Positions 1 to 10,771 are shown, counted from the stretch's first letter. The stretch is DNA of 64,000 bases from Euphorbia lathyris (GCF_963576675.1 NC_088911.1:91355256-91419255); one strand, 5' to 3'. A program made the numbers and translations. Notes: generated from the letters alone by a model not told the origin.

Positions 1-841
1 TAAGGCCGTGACTTATTTCAGGTAATTCGGGTGCACTTTGATTATGTCGGTAATTGAACAAGAGGAAAAAGGGTTAAATGTTAAGAGGGTATTAACAAAA
101 AAGTTGGTTAATAGGCTCGAGGGGGTTTCCTAATGTTCAATGAAAACGAGAAAAATAAATTAAGAAAAATTAGCCTAAGTGGGTTCGGTTTATCATCTAT
201 TGCCTTTTTACCACAAATAAGTGTACTTAACCCGGTATTGGATGCAAATTATATGAGTCGAGTGAAGTCAAAGCTCTCGAAAAATTATGAAAGAATTAGA
301 GTTCTCGTACGAACTCTTTTAGGCTCAAAAATACCTCACAAAGATTCGGGTTTAAATTGTGTACTATCAAGTTTTCGCTAAATTCTCAACTATCCCGTTT
401 TTATTGCCTTTTTAAAGTTTATTATGGAGATAACATTTGGGTTAAGACTCAATGTCTTAGTTTAGTACTAATCCTAAGTTTTGCACAAATTCCCTAACTT
501 TAAGATCAAGACTAAAATTTCTTAATCGAATCATTCCTTTATGTTCCGTCGCTTTTATTTTTTTGATGACAAATAACGGAACTTTAATTAATTTCCGAAG
601 GAGGGATAGCGTGTCGGGAAAATTTTAAAGAGTCAATAAATGAGTTTAATTATTTTGTTATTATTAAATTTTTATTTTTGTTTTTGGTAGTGAAAACCAA
701 ACTAAAAGTGCAGGGTTGCACGTCCCTCCGCGTTATTTAAAATGACGCCTATTCCAAGGGCGTCGCAAAAAGAAGTTAAAGCAAAAACAAAAATAAAGTA
801 AGAAAAGGAAAAGAAGAAGACCCTTAGTGGTCAGGTGCCCT

Positions 842-1091
842 ACGCGAGGCGTGCCCAGGGGGGCGCCCCGCGTAGGGCGGCGTTTTTAATGCGGTTAGAG
901 GCAGAGACTCAAATACGCGGGGCGTAATAGGGGGCGCCCCGCGTGTTTGAGTTTCTGAACTTTAGGAACCCCGGAAAGGAACTCATACGCGGGGCGTAAG
1001 AGGGGGTACGCCCTGCGTAAAAGGTGTCCCTTGTAGAATTTTGGATCAGAGGCACAAAGACGCGAGGCGTGCATAGGAAAACGCCACGCGT
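842..1091 (-). repeat. Cluster of paired 11-bp GC modules, internal region of copy A
   Basis: Four pairs of the half-palindromic 11-mer ACGCRRGGCGT or its reverse complement start at 842/863, 915/934, 987/1008 and 1060/1081. Three pairs are 21 bp apart and one is 19 bp. In each pair the second member is inverted relative to the first, so the pair can fold into a hairpin. The cluster lies downstream of gag in the direction of transcription, as in the complete copy. Confidence 0.85.
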
Positions 1092-1310
1092 ATTATGTCG
1101 AATTGGGATTTGGCTTTCTTTTGATTTTATGAAAATAAAGGAAAATGGGAGAAAGTAAAATAAAGTAAAAATGAAGATGAAAATAAAATAACAATAATGC
1201 AAAATAAAGAAAAGAGATAACGTTTATAATATATATAGACAAGTGGTTCGAGGAATTCAAACTGATGCTACGTTTTGAGTCGAAGTAGCTCGACTTTCTT
1301 ATATGGCGGC

Positions 1311-2811
1311 TTATTGCAAGACGTCCGTGTTGGAGCTTGACGGGTCCGAACTCCTATTGTTGAGGAGCGTTATCACCTGTCCGGATTCCCGATTCTTACC
1401 CCGCGGGTTTTGTTCAGTGTTCGCCGGGAGGGTTCCTAGTGGCCTTTCTTGTTGTTGATGGTTTAGGTGGGCCACCTGGCGGCTAAGATCCCTGCAAAAC
1501 ACTTCGCTATCGGAAAGACGGGTTAATATGTCCTTCAACAAGGACGTGACCGATTGGTCGTGTACATTGTTGGAGGGTGGAGCGTTTCGATTACCGGGCG
1601 CGGCTTGTGATTGCCCGAGCCCGTTTTCCCGAAATTCTTGCTCAAAGCCGTATGGGGGCCTCAACACGTTATTATTATTGCCATACGATAAGTTCGGGTG
1701 TTGGTACCGAGGCCTCCATATTATTATTATTATTATGGTGAGAATAGGAGTTCGGATGGGAATTATACCTTTGGTTGCCTCCTATATAACTTACGTTTTC
1801 GGTATCATCGGCGAAGGGGCTACCGGTTTTGCAATTAAACGCATCATGGTCTCCACCACAGTGAGTGCACATCAGGACCTGCACACTTTTATTGAGGCTT
1901 AATTGGGCGATCAACGAGTCAAGTTTCTTGTTCATTTTCGCTATGGAGCTTTTCGGAGCCTCCTTCTCCATAGCGAACGTCTGGTGTCGCGACGGGCCGG
2001 CAAGCCGATCCTCTTGCCATTGCACACTTTTCCTTGCGAGCTCGTGAATGAGCTCATAGGCCTCACTAGCTGACTTCCGAAATAGATCCCCACCTATAGT
2101 GGAATCAACAGTCGCACGGTTAGTGGGGGTTAACCCGTGGTAAAAAGTGCTTACCAAGTCGTGCTTTGGGATGTCATGGTGGGCGCAGTTTCAGAGCAAC
2201 TTTTGGAACCTAGCCCAAGCTGCGTGAAGGGCCTCGCATTCCAACTGCCTGAAGGATGTGATATCGGTCCGTAACTTGACTGTTTTGGACGGCGGAAAAT
2301 AGTAGGAAAGGAACTCCTTTTCGAGCTCTTCCCATGACGTTATGGATCCCGCCTCCAATGAGTGTAGCCATTCCAACGCCTGTCCTATCAATGAAAAAGG
2401 AAACAATTTCAGTCTTACAGCCTCAACGGGAACACCATTTTGCCGAGAGGTATCGACACACATAAGAAATTTATCCAAATGCTCGTTGGGGTTCTCATGG
2501 AGTTCCCCTCCGAATTGACCACATTGTTGTATCAATTGGATCATTCCGGTCTTGATCTCGTATGTATTGGTCGGGATCGTGGGGGCGATAATGCCATTAC
2601 GATTTTGGGGACGATGCGGAGCAAGGATCTCCATCATCGAACGTGTATCATTGCCCCTGCGAATGTTGTTCACTTGCGGCCTTGGGTTTCCATTGGGTTG
2701 GTTGACCTCGGCGTTGGGGTTTGCCATTTTCTCTTTTCGAATCCTACAAAGAGTACGTTCAATTTCAAGATCAATAGGAATAAGAGAATCACTTTTAGAT
2801 CGGGTGTGCAT
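1311..2811 (-). pseudogene. gag of copy A (broken)
   Basis: This is a Gypsy-type capsid and nucleocapsid precursor, which would package the element's RNA in cytoplasmic particles. The start is taken as the ATG at 2809-2811 because copy C begins at the same residue (MHTRS). A retrotransposon gag core with QALEWLHSLEAGSITSWEEL lies roughly at residues 120-190. A Cys-Cys-His-Cys knuckle (CTHCGGDHDAFNC, about 1831-1869) is intact here, unlike in copy C. The frame is closed by a TGA at 2191-2193 where copy C has CGA (Arg), and it slips near base 1730 in an AAT-repeat (Asn) run. The C-terminal part continues in another frame to the TAA at 1311. An Asn-rich linker follows the knuckle. Confidence 0.85.
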
Positions 2812-2946
2812 AAAGTAAAACAAGTATAAAAGAATTATCCACAAGAAAGAATAATGTTAGTAAGAGTATATATAAACAATTTATACAAAAAGAATGCTTA
2901 AACTAACAATGAAACGTTTTTGTCTAATATTGTAGGAGATTATAAA

Positions 2947-2964
2947 TCCCCGGCAACGGCGCCA
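2947..2964 (-). other. Primer-binding site of copy A (tRNA-Asp)
   Basis: Read on the minus strand, TGGCGCCGTTGCCGGGGA lies six bases inside the 5' LTR. It is complementary to the 3' end of plant tRNA-Asp(GUC) including CCA. It fixes the orientation and the LTR boundary of this copy. Confidence 0.9.
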
Positions 2965-3996
2965 AAAACTTGATAGCGCGGCGCCTAGTGGTAGAGTTTC
3001 TACGACGAAATATATATTATGAGTGCGGACTCTATGTCTATGGATGTGATCTTTTAAATGTTCTTAACTCTACTAGACGCTACGACTACTTAGGGGCAAG
3101 TGTACCCCGTCGTATCAAGTAATAATCCGGTTAAGACCGGGTATCGAATCCATGGGATTTATAATTACAAGTATTAGACGACTCGGTTTCGTATGTTATT
3201 TAAGCGGCAATTACTTTGGGGGTGAAGTAAGATACAACTACACACTATCCTAACTATTGGCGACTCAGATTTGTGTAGCTAAAACCCTATGAAGTGGGAT
3301 GAATATCGATAAGTTATAACCACGATAAATAATGACTCTAAATGTATACGGATAATAATTTACTCTTGCAAAGACGACTAAGTATAGTAGGACCGACCCG
3401 TGAAGCACTTAGACTACGTAATTCCTAGTCAAGGCGTGTCTAATGCGGGGGAATTAGAAACTAGGGCCCGTAAGTTCCGTGGCTTGTTAATTCCTACGGT
3501 TTCCGGTTTGTCACTTCCGGTAGGGCAACTCCTATATAACTCCCTAAAGATAGCCCGAATGGCGTCGGAAATCGCGTTCTCCTACACAATAGTCAATTAT
3601 CAATATCAAAACAAGTAGCAAATACTAACACGTAAAGGGAAATAGAGATTATAAATCATGAAATTATAAATATGAAATGTATATAAATGGGATACAACCA
3701 AGCCTAGTACATAGGAAGAGTACAAGCTAATTAGCACGTAAAAGGGGAGAATCCGCCCTTGAAACTAGCTAACCGGACTCAAAGCCGTCTCCTAGGTCGT
3801 GGAGGTGGAACTCTCGAGCTTGGTGACGAATGGTGGAGCGGAACTTCGATGGAATGCCGGAACAACCGAACAAGCTCTCGAGGTGGAGAGTTTAGCTACA
3901 AAAACTGAATCTATACTACAACAAGTAACAAAACAAGTATAGTAGCTCTCTAGTGTGTAATTATCTCCTGGTATCAAATGAAGTTCAAGAGCTTCC

Positions 3997-4004
3997 TATT
4001 TATA
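3997..4004 (-). promoter_or_regulatory. LTR TATA box, copy A
   Basis: TATAAATA on the minus strand lies just downstream of the GC-module array. The same octamer sits at the matching place in the other two LTRs (7056 and 13038), which supports it as the core promoter of the family. Confidence 0.65.
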
Positions 4005-4083
4005 GACATCAAGCAAGGGCAAGTTTGTAATTTCACAAAGCACAAGTATAGAGCAACATTATTTGGTGCAGAAATCCCATGAT

Positions 4084-4532
4084 ACGCCCCGCGTGAAGTG
4101 GTCTACGCCCCACGTAAATGCCCATTCCGTTAGAAATCTCCTGCATGTGGACCAATTCGTTGTCTTGTTGTCTCAAGCACGCCCTGCGTAAAGGATTGTA
4201 CGCCCCGCGTGTTTGAGTCTCTGAAGTTTTATTGCTTGAATTGGTGCTTTTACGCCGTGCGTAGCTGAAGTACGCCCCGTGTAAATGAGTCTCTAATCTT
4301 TTTATATTGAAGAACTGCCTTTTACGCCCCGCGTATATGGTGATACACCCCGCGTATGGAGAGTTGACTCCGGGAGACAGTGCAGTCTGACTTTCAGGAT
4401 TAGGCCAATTATTTCCGACATGTGTCATACGCCCCGCGTATGCTGAGTCAATTCCACATGGCATCTGCGGATAAGGCAATTATTGCTGACACCATGTTTC
4501 ACGCCCCGCGTAGAGGATGATACGCCCCTCGT
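4084..4532 (-). repeat. Paired 11-bp GC modules in the LTR of copy A
   Basis: Motif pairs start at 4084/4105, 4179/4200, 4252/4272, 4324/4345 and 4501/4522. The spacing is 21, 21, 20, 21 and 21 bp. A single motif at 4429 stands where the plus-strand LTRs have a pair, so one member was lost. On the minus strand the motifs read ACGCRRGGCGT in direct orientation. Confidence 0.85.
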
Positions 4533-4769
4533 ATGGAGTGGATTTTTGCTCCTTTCTCGTACCTGAAATACAAAACTTGCGAGCCGAGTTAGCTTGACGT
4601 TTGTATTTCCTAAACTAATAAAAAACGAGGAAAATTAACTGAAAGTACGAAATCTATTTTTATTTCTTTATTTTATCAAAATGCTTTATTTTTGTAATTA
4701 AACTTATTTATTTTATCTGAAATCAACCCGTAAATCACGCAAAAATTTAGGGGTAAAATACCCCTATCA

Positions 4770-4912
4770 ACTCTTCCATACTCCAGGCTCCGGTCCTGCC
4801 AAGCAGCTTGATTCCACGATTGGTTGCTTTCGGCGCCAACAACCGCTTACGTCGCCATGAGGTGTCCACCCCCCGGTCCGCCCGGGCGAGGCCGTCGGCA
4901 CCTTATCTAACA
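4770..4912. other. Short GC-rich segment between inverted copies
   Basis: These 143 bp separate the LTR end of copy A from the stub of copy B and resemble neither. They are GC-rich in an AT-rich setting and show no stable reading frame I can assign. They may be a leftover of the pre-insertion sequence. Confidence 0.4.
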
Positions 4913-6268
4913 GCCGTGCAACCCCGCACTTAACGTTTGTTTTGCACTAACAAAAACAAAAAAAAAATAAACAACAAAAAAATTAAACTAATTTATTGAT
5001 TCTTTAATTTTTCCGACACACTACCCTCCCTCGGAAATTAGCTAAAGTTCCGTTATTTGTCGTTAAAGGTAAATACCGTCGGAACACAAAGGATCGGTTT
5101 TAGTGAGAAATTTTAGTCTTAATTTTGAAGTTCTAGAATTTATGCAAAGCCTAGGTTTATACTAAACAAAAGCATTGAGTCCTAACCCACATGTCATCTC
5201 CATAATGAAATTTAAAAAGGCAATAAAAACGGGATGTTTGAAAGTTTAGCGAAGACTCGATAGTACACAATTTAAACCCGAAATTTTGTGAGGTAATTTT
5301 GAGCCTAAAAGAGTTCGTACGAGAACTCTATTTCCTTCACAATTTTTCGAGAGCTTTGACTTCACTCGACTCATAGAGTTTGCATCTAATACCGGGTTAA
5401 GTACACCTATTTTGGTTAAAATGGCAATAGATGAGAAAACGAACCCACTTAGTCTAAATCTTCTCTTAATTTATTTTTCTCATTTTTATCAATCTCTAGG
5501 AAACCCCCTTGAGCCTACTAACCGACTTTTCTTGTTAATACCCTTTTAACAATTAACCCTCTTTTTCCTCTTGTTTAAATACCAACAAAATCAATTCGCA
5601 CCCGAAATAAGTCAAGGCCTTAATAAGTGAGCACCACAAGTTCTCGAGATCGTTTTTGTGCCGCTCTCAAAACAAAAAGAAAAAGAAAAACATAATAAAG
5701 AGCAAAAAGGCATTCTCAAGCTCCACCCGAGCAATTTCGAGTTATATTTTACAAACTTACTAAGGCCAAAATAAAAACGCGGTGCGATCATCAAAATGGT
5801 ATTTAAACTCGAGTTTCCAAAAATTAACCACTAAAAAGCCACCCGCATTACAACCCCCCTCCAGGTTCATTTTTAATATTGCCTAGACCATAACATAGGA
5901 GGAAAAACCTGGATAAAAATGCAAACTCAAAGTGATCTCGAGTAAGTGCAAAGAAGAGTGCCAAAACACCGACCCACCAAAGTTTGAGCGTAAGAGTGAA
6001 ATCCCTTACTGAGGTACTATCAGGTTCTCAAAAGATAATCAACCCCCCGTTAATATTGCCTATTAATTTTGATCATGGAGGTTTCAAATAAGTTTTGGTC
6101 ACTCGATTGTTTGCGTAGGTACTTACCGAAAACTTTGCATAAAACTTTAACTTTGAAATCACGCACTTGGTAAAACCAACCGACGGTTTGTTTCTTAATA
6201 ATCTCAATCCCTTGTCTTTCGATTTCTTTTACATGAGGACAAGTAAAACTTTAAAGTCCAAGGAGGTT
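4913..6268 (+). mobile_element. Truncated 3' internal region of a gag-only Gypsy copy (copy B)
   Basis: This segment is nearly identical to 10888-12250, the non-coding 3' internal part of the complete copy. It ends in the same purine-rich tract (ending AGGAGGTT) directly before an LTR. It therefore belongs to a second copy whose 3' LTR is the LTR at 6269-8096, which is also the 5' LTR of copy C. Its left part is missing. The small minus frame at 5612-5794 recurs at 11594-11776 because the sequence recurs, not because it codes. Confidence 0.85.
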
Positions 6269-6505
6269 TGATAGGGGTATTTTACCCCTATCTTTTAGCG
6301 TGATTTACGGATTAATTTTAGAAGAAATGAATAAGTTTAATTGCAAAAATAGAGTGTTTTAATAAAATAACGAAATAAAAATAAATTCCGCACTTTCGGT
6401 TAATTTTCCTTGTTTTTGATTAATTTAGGAAATAAAACGTCAAGCTAACTCGGCTCTCGAGAATTGTATTTCAGGTACGAACAAGGAGTGAAAATCCACC
6501 ACAAT

Positions 6506-6975
6506 ACGCGGGGCGTCTCATTCTTTATGTGGGGCGTGAAACACCAAGTCAGAAATAATTGCCCTATCCACAAACACCACGTGGGATCTACTCAGCATAC
6601 GCGAGGCGTATACCACCATACGCGAGGCGTATGACATATGTCAGAAATGATTAGCCTAATCCTGAAAGTCAGACTGCATGGTCTCCCTGAGTCAACTATC
6701 TATACGCGGGGCGTACCACCTTACACGCGGGGCGTGTGAGGGAATTCTTCAACCTAAAAGAATCAGAGACTCATTTACGCGAGGCGTGCTTCAGCTACGC
6801 ACGTCGTAAAAGGACCAATTCAAGCAATAAAAAGTCAGAGACTCAACCACGCGAGGCGCATCCTAGTCTACGCGGGGCGTGGTTGAGACAACAAGATCTG
6901 GATATGGTCCACATGCAGGAGATTTCTGACGGAATGGGCAAACACGCAGGGCGCATACCACCATACGCGAGGCGT
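6506..6975 (+). promoter_or_regulatory. Six paired GC modules upstream of the LTR TATA box
   Basis: The 11-mer ACGCRRGGCGT (or a 1-3 base variant) starts at 6506/6527, 6599/6620, 6704/6725, 6777/6797, 6849/6870 and 6944/6965. Pair spacing is 21 bp in five cases and 20 in one; successive pairs lie 72-105 bp apart. Sequence just outside a pair is often complementary (for example CATACGC with GCGTATG), so each unit is also a small foldback. The array ends about 80 bp upstream of the TATA box, the usual place for U3 enhancer repeats. A regulatory role is inference. Confidence 0.8.
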
Positions 6976-7055
6976 ATCATGGGATTTCTGCAAAAAATCA
7001 TGTTCCTCCATGCTTACACCTTGTGGAATTACAATTTTACCCTTAGCTTGATGTG

Positions 7056-7063
7056 TATAAATA
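7056..7063 (+). promoter_or_regulatory. LTR TATA box (5' LTR of copy C)
   Basis: TATAAATA lies in the middle of the LTR, downstream of the module array, and is conserved in all three LTRs of the family. Transcription would start some 30 bp downstream. Confidence 0.65.
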
Positions 7064-8102
7064 AGAGTGACTATCACTCATTTCAGACACTTTTTGACAC
7101 ACCTTGTAACATATACCATCTTGAGATTAAATTCTTACCATTTGTAGTTTTAGATTTTGTTTTTAGGCTTTATATAGCCAAACTCTTTCACCTTAAGAGC
7201 TTGTTCGTTGATTCCGGCATTCCATCAAAGTTCCGCTCCATCTCCGTGCACCAAGCTCGAAAGCTCCACCATCCAAGTCCTAAGAGACGGCTTTGAGTCC
7301 GGTTAGCTAGTTCTGAGGTTGGATTCTTCCCTTTACACTTGCTAATTAGCTTGTACTCATCCTATGTACTAGGCTTGGTTGTAATTCATATTTGCATTCT
7401 CCATATTTATAATTTATGATTCATAATCTTCTTTTCTATATATGTGTTGATGTTTGTTACTTGTTTTGATACTCGTAATTGATTATTGTGTAGGAGAACG
7501 CGATTCCCGACGCCATTCGGGCTATCTTTAGGGATTCATATAGGTGTTGCCTTACCGGAAGTGATGCTCCGGAAACCGTAGGAATTGACAAGCCACGAAA
7601 CTTACGGGCCCTAATTTCTGGTCCCAAGCATTAGACACGCCTTGACTAGGAACCACGTAGTCTAAGTACTTCACGGGTCGGTTACACTACACGTAGTCGT
7701 CTTTGCAAGAGCAAAACATCAACCGTATATGCATTAGGAGTCATTATTTGTCATATTTATACCTTATCGCATCCACATCATTTCATAGAGTTTCGTTATA
7801 TAAATTCGCCTCACCCATAGTTAGGAGTAGTTTGTAGTTGGTCCCTATATCAACCTCAAAGTATTCACCGCTTAAATAATGTATAAAACCGAGTCGTTTA
7901 ATACTTGCAGTTATAAATCCCGTGGATTCGATACCCGATCTTAACCGGATTATTACTTGATACGACGGGGTACACTTGCCCCTAAGTAGTGGCGTCTAGT
8001 AAAGATAAAGCATTTAGAAAGATCACATCCATAGTCGTAACGCACTTATCATACATATTTTGTCGTAAAGAACACTACACTAGACGGTACGCATCAAGTT
8101 TT

Positions 8103-8120
8103 TGGCGCCGTTGCCGGGGA
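8103..8120 (+). other. Primer-binding site of copy C (tRNA-Asp)
   Basis: TGGCGCCGTTGCCGGGGA, six bases after the LTR end, is complementary to the 3' end of tRNA-Asp(GUC). It is identical to the site of copy A. Confidence 0.92.
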
Positions 8121-8254
8121 TTTATAATACCTTGCAATATTAGACAAAAACGTTTTATTGCTAGTTTAAGCATTCTTTTTGTATAAATTGTTTATATGTA
8201 CTTTTACTAACATCATTCTTTCTTGTTGATATTGTATTTTATTTCATTCTTTTT

Positions 8255-9759
8255 ATGCACACCCGATCTCGGAATGATTCTCTCGTTCCTATTGATCTAG
8301 AAATTGAACGTACTCTTTGTAGGATTCGAAGAGAGAAAATGGCAAACCCCAACGCCGAGGTCAACCAGCCCGAAGGAAACCAAAGGCCGCATGTGAACAA
8401 CATCCGCGGGGGCAACGACACACGTTCGATGATGGAGATCCTTGCTCCGGATCGTCCCCAAAACCGTAACGGAATTGTCGCCCCCACGATACCGGCCAAC
8501 ACGTACGAGATAAAGACCGGCATGATCCAGCTGATACAACAATGCGGTCAATTCGGAGGGGAACTCCATGAGAACCCTAACGAACATCTCGATAAATTTC
8601 TTATATGTGCCGACACCTCTCGGCAAAATGGTGTTCCCGTTGAGGCTGTAAGACTAAATTTGTTTCCTTTTTCTTTGACAGGGCAAGCGTTGGAGTGGCT
8701 ACACTCGTTGGAGGCGGGATCCATCACGTCATGGGAGGAGCTCGAGAAGGAGTTCCTTTCCTACTATTTCCCGCCGTCCAAAATAGTCAAGCTACGGACT
8801 GATATCATGTCTTTTAGGTAGCTAGAATGCGAGGCCCTTCATGCAGATTGGGCTAGGTTCCGGAAGTTGCTCCGAAACTGCCCCCACCATGACATTCCAA
8901 AGCACGACTTGGTAAGTACCTTTTACCACGGTTTAAGCCCCACTAATCGTGCAACCGTTGATTCCGCTGCAGGTGGGGATCTATTTCGGAAGTCAGCAAG
9001 TGAGGCCTACGAGCTCATTCACGAGCTCGCGAGAAAAAGCATGCAGTGGCAAGAGGATCGGCTTGTCGGGCCGTCGCGACATCAAACGTTCGCTGTGGAG
9101 AAAGAGGCTCCGAAAAGTTCCATGGCGGAAATGAATAAAAAACTTGACGCGTTAATAGCCCAGTTGAGCCCCAACAAAAGTGCACAGGTCCTGATGTGCA
9201 ATCACTATGGTGGAGACTATGACGGACTCCATTGCCAAGCCGATAGCCTTTTCGCCGGCGACACCGAAAATGTGAGTTATATAGGAGGCAATCAAAGGTA
9301 CAATCCTAACCCGAACTCCTATTCACACCACCACAATAATAATAACAATGGATGGAGGCCTCGACACCAGCACCCGAACTTGTCATATGACAATAATAAT
9401 AATGTGTTGAGGCCCCCATCCGACTTTGATCAAGAATATCGGGAAAACGGGTTTGGGCAATCACAAGCGATGCCCGGTAATCGGAACACGCCACCCCCAA
9501 TAATGTGCATGGCCAGTCCGTAACGTCCTTGTTAAAGGATATCTTAACTGGTTTCGCCGATAGTGAGGTGTTTTGCAGGGACCTTAGCCGCCAAGTAGCC
9601 CACCTGAATCGTCAGCAGTAAGAAAGGCCACTAGGAACCCTCTCGGTAAACACCGAACAAAACCCGCGGGGTAAAAATAGGGAGTCCGGACAGGCGATAA
9701 CACTCCTGAATAGTGGAAGTTCGGACCCGTCATGTTCCAACTCGGACAACTTGCATTGA
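8255..9759 (+). pseudogene. gag of copy C (broken)
   Basis: This Gypsy-type Gag precursor starts at the ATG for MHTRSRND, 135 bases after the primer site. The capsid-like core occupies roughly residues 80-190. A TAG at 8819-8821 replaces the Gln codon that copy A keeps, and the frame then continues to the TAA at 9521-9523. A small deletion near 9500 shifts the C-terminal part, whose natural stop is the TGA at 9757-9759. The zinc knuckle is destroyed: the second Cys (about residue 318) and the His (about 322) are both Tyr, from TGT to TAT and CAT to TAT. His- and Asn-rich runs follow. RNA packaging by this product is unlikely. Confidence 0.87.
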
Positions 9760-9835
9760 GCCGCCGCATGAGAAAGTCGAGCTACTTCGACTCTAAACGT
9801 AGCATTGGTTTGAATTTCTCAAACCCCTTGTTTAT

Positions 9836-10060
9836 ATGTATCATAGACTTTTTTTTATTTATTTACCCTTTTATGTAGTTTTAGTTTTCCCCTTTGAGTT
9901 GTTGTTATTTTTAATTTTAAATTTTATTTTCATTTTTATTTTTACTTTTATTTCTATTTTTATTTTCATTTTATTTTCATTTTTCATTTTATTTTTATTT
10001 TTTTATTTTTATCATTTATCATAAATTTAAAGAAAAACAAATCCCGTTTTTAAATAAAAA
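9836..10060 (+). repeat. Pyrimidine-rich low-complexity tract
   Basis: Repeated TTTTATTTTCATTTT-like words follow gag in copy C. The reverse complement occupies 1090-1210 in copy A, so the tract belongs to the element. The open frame at 9836-10024 is an artefact of this composition. Confidence 0.8.
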
Positions 10061-10075
10061 AAAAAACCTTTTTTT

Positions 10076-10771
10076 ACGCGGGACGTCCACACGGATACGC
10101 CCCGCGCATCTGTGTGTCTGCCCATCTTTCTCAATAAAAGACACACTATGCGGGGCGTCCCTCCTACCACGCCCCGCGTACCCTTCGGAAATTAAAACCC
10201 CTTCGAATAAATGCCACGTGGGAGGACACGCGGGACGTGCCCTAGGGCACGCCTCGCGTATCCTCGGGGAGTTGTGAATTACAACTCCCCATGGCAGCCT
10301 TTTCCCTTCTCCACTCTTCCCATTACTCTTCCCACTTCCCCATATATCTTTCCCACTTCCACACTCCACCTCCTCTCACCTCCAATCACATCACCTCCTT
10401 TCAAATTCAAATCCTTTCACCTTCCCTCCACATTAATTCTATCTAAACCACCTTCTTAAATAAACTTAAAAATCATAAAAATCATTAAATACTCATTAAT
10501 AAACCATAAACCACCAAATTAAAAATAAAAAAAAAAACTGAAAACTTGTTTCAACTTCTATCTTTTACGCGGGGCGTACCCCTATGTACGCCACGCCACG
10601 CGTACACCCTTGTACGCCCCGCTTGATCGCTCTTTTTTCTGGCATAAAAAGTCCAGAAACTCAAACACGCGGGGCGCCCCTCTTACTGCGCCCCGCGTAT
10701 TTGAGTCTCTGCCCAAAAAGAGCTCACATCGCACCTCCTACGCGGGGCGCCCCCCTGGGCACGCCTCGCGT
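10076..10771 (+). repeat. Cluster of paired GC modules, internal region of copy C
   Basis: Motifs start at 10076/10097, 10148/10169, 10228/10249, 10567/10588 (with a further step 10593/10614 created by a 5-bp duplication), 10667/10688 and 10740/10761. Every pair is exactly 21 bp apart. Here the second member is inverted, unlike the direct pairs in the LTR. At 10228-10259 the ten bases between the motifs extend the foldback almost to the centre. At 10655-10710 flanking CTCAAA/TTTGAG extends the arms to about 24 bp around a 10-base loop. The setting is otherwise AT-rich and non-coding. Confidence 0.85.

Larger units (their letters stand above)
1..4769 (-). mobile_element. Gag-only Gypsy-type LTR retrotransposon, copy A (runs off left edge)
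   Basis: The minus-strand element reads from its 5' LTR (2971-4769) through the primer site (2947-2964), a broken gag (1311-2811), a module-rich stretch (842-1091) and a non-coding 3' internal region that continues past base 1. The order and sequence match the complete plus-strand copy at 6269-14078. No protease, reverse transcriptase or integrase motif is visible. Such elements are known as TR-GAG or LARD-like non-autonomous retrotransposons and need enzymes from an autonomous relative. The gag type and the Asp-tRNA primer suggest the Athila/Tat side of Gypsy; that lineage call is inference. The 3' LTR lies outside the window. Confidence 0.85.
2971..4769 (-). repeat. 5' LTR of copy A
   Basis: The LTR begins TGATAGGGGTATTTTACCCC at 4769 on the minus strand and ends in ATCA next to the primer site. 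It is about 1.8 kb and collinear with the two plus-strand LTRs at 6269 and 12251, though clearly more diverged. A TATA box and an array of GC modules are conserved. Open frames across it (for example 4033-4479) are chance readings of the module array and not genes. Confidence 0.88.
6269..8096 (+). repeat. Shared LTR (5' LTR of copy C, 3' LTR of copy B)
   Basis: The LTR runs from TGATAGGGG to CGCATCA. It is preceded by a purine tract and copy B internal sequence, and followed by AGTTTT and the tRNA-Asp primer site. It therefore serves two internal regions, as expected after unequal LTR recombination. Confidence 0.9.

Noticed and set aside
133..381. 82-residue plus-strand frame as a gene
   Set aside because: It lies in the non-coding 3' internal region of copy A, and the frame is not kept in the two other copies.
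4033..4479. 148-residue frame with repeated RR and GR words
   Set aside because: It is a reading of the GC-module array in the LTR. Equivalent frames at 6736 and 12613 follow the repeats, not a protein.
6506..6975. CRISPR array
   Set aside because: Repeats are 11 bp, imperfect and paired; spacers are not uniform, and the context is a plant LTR.
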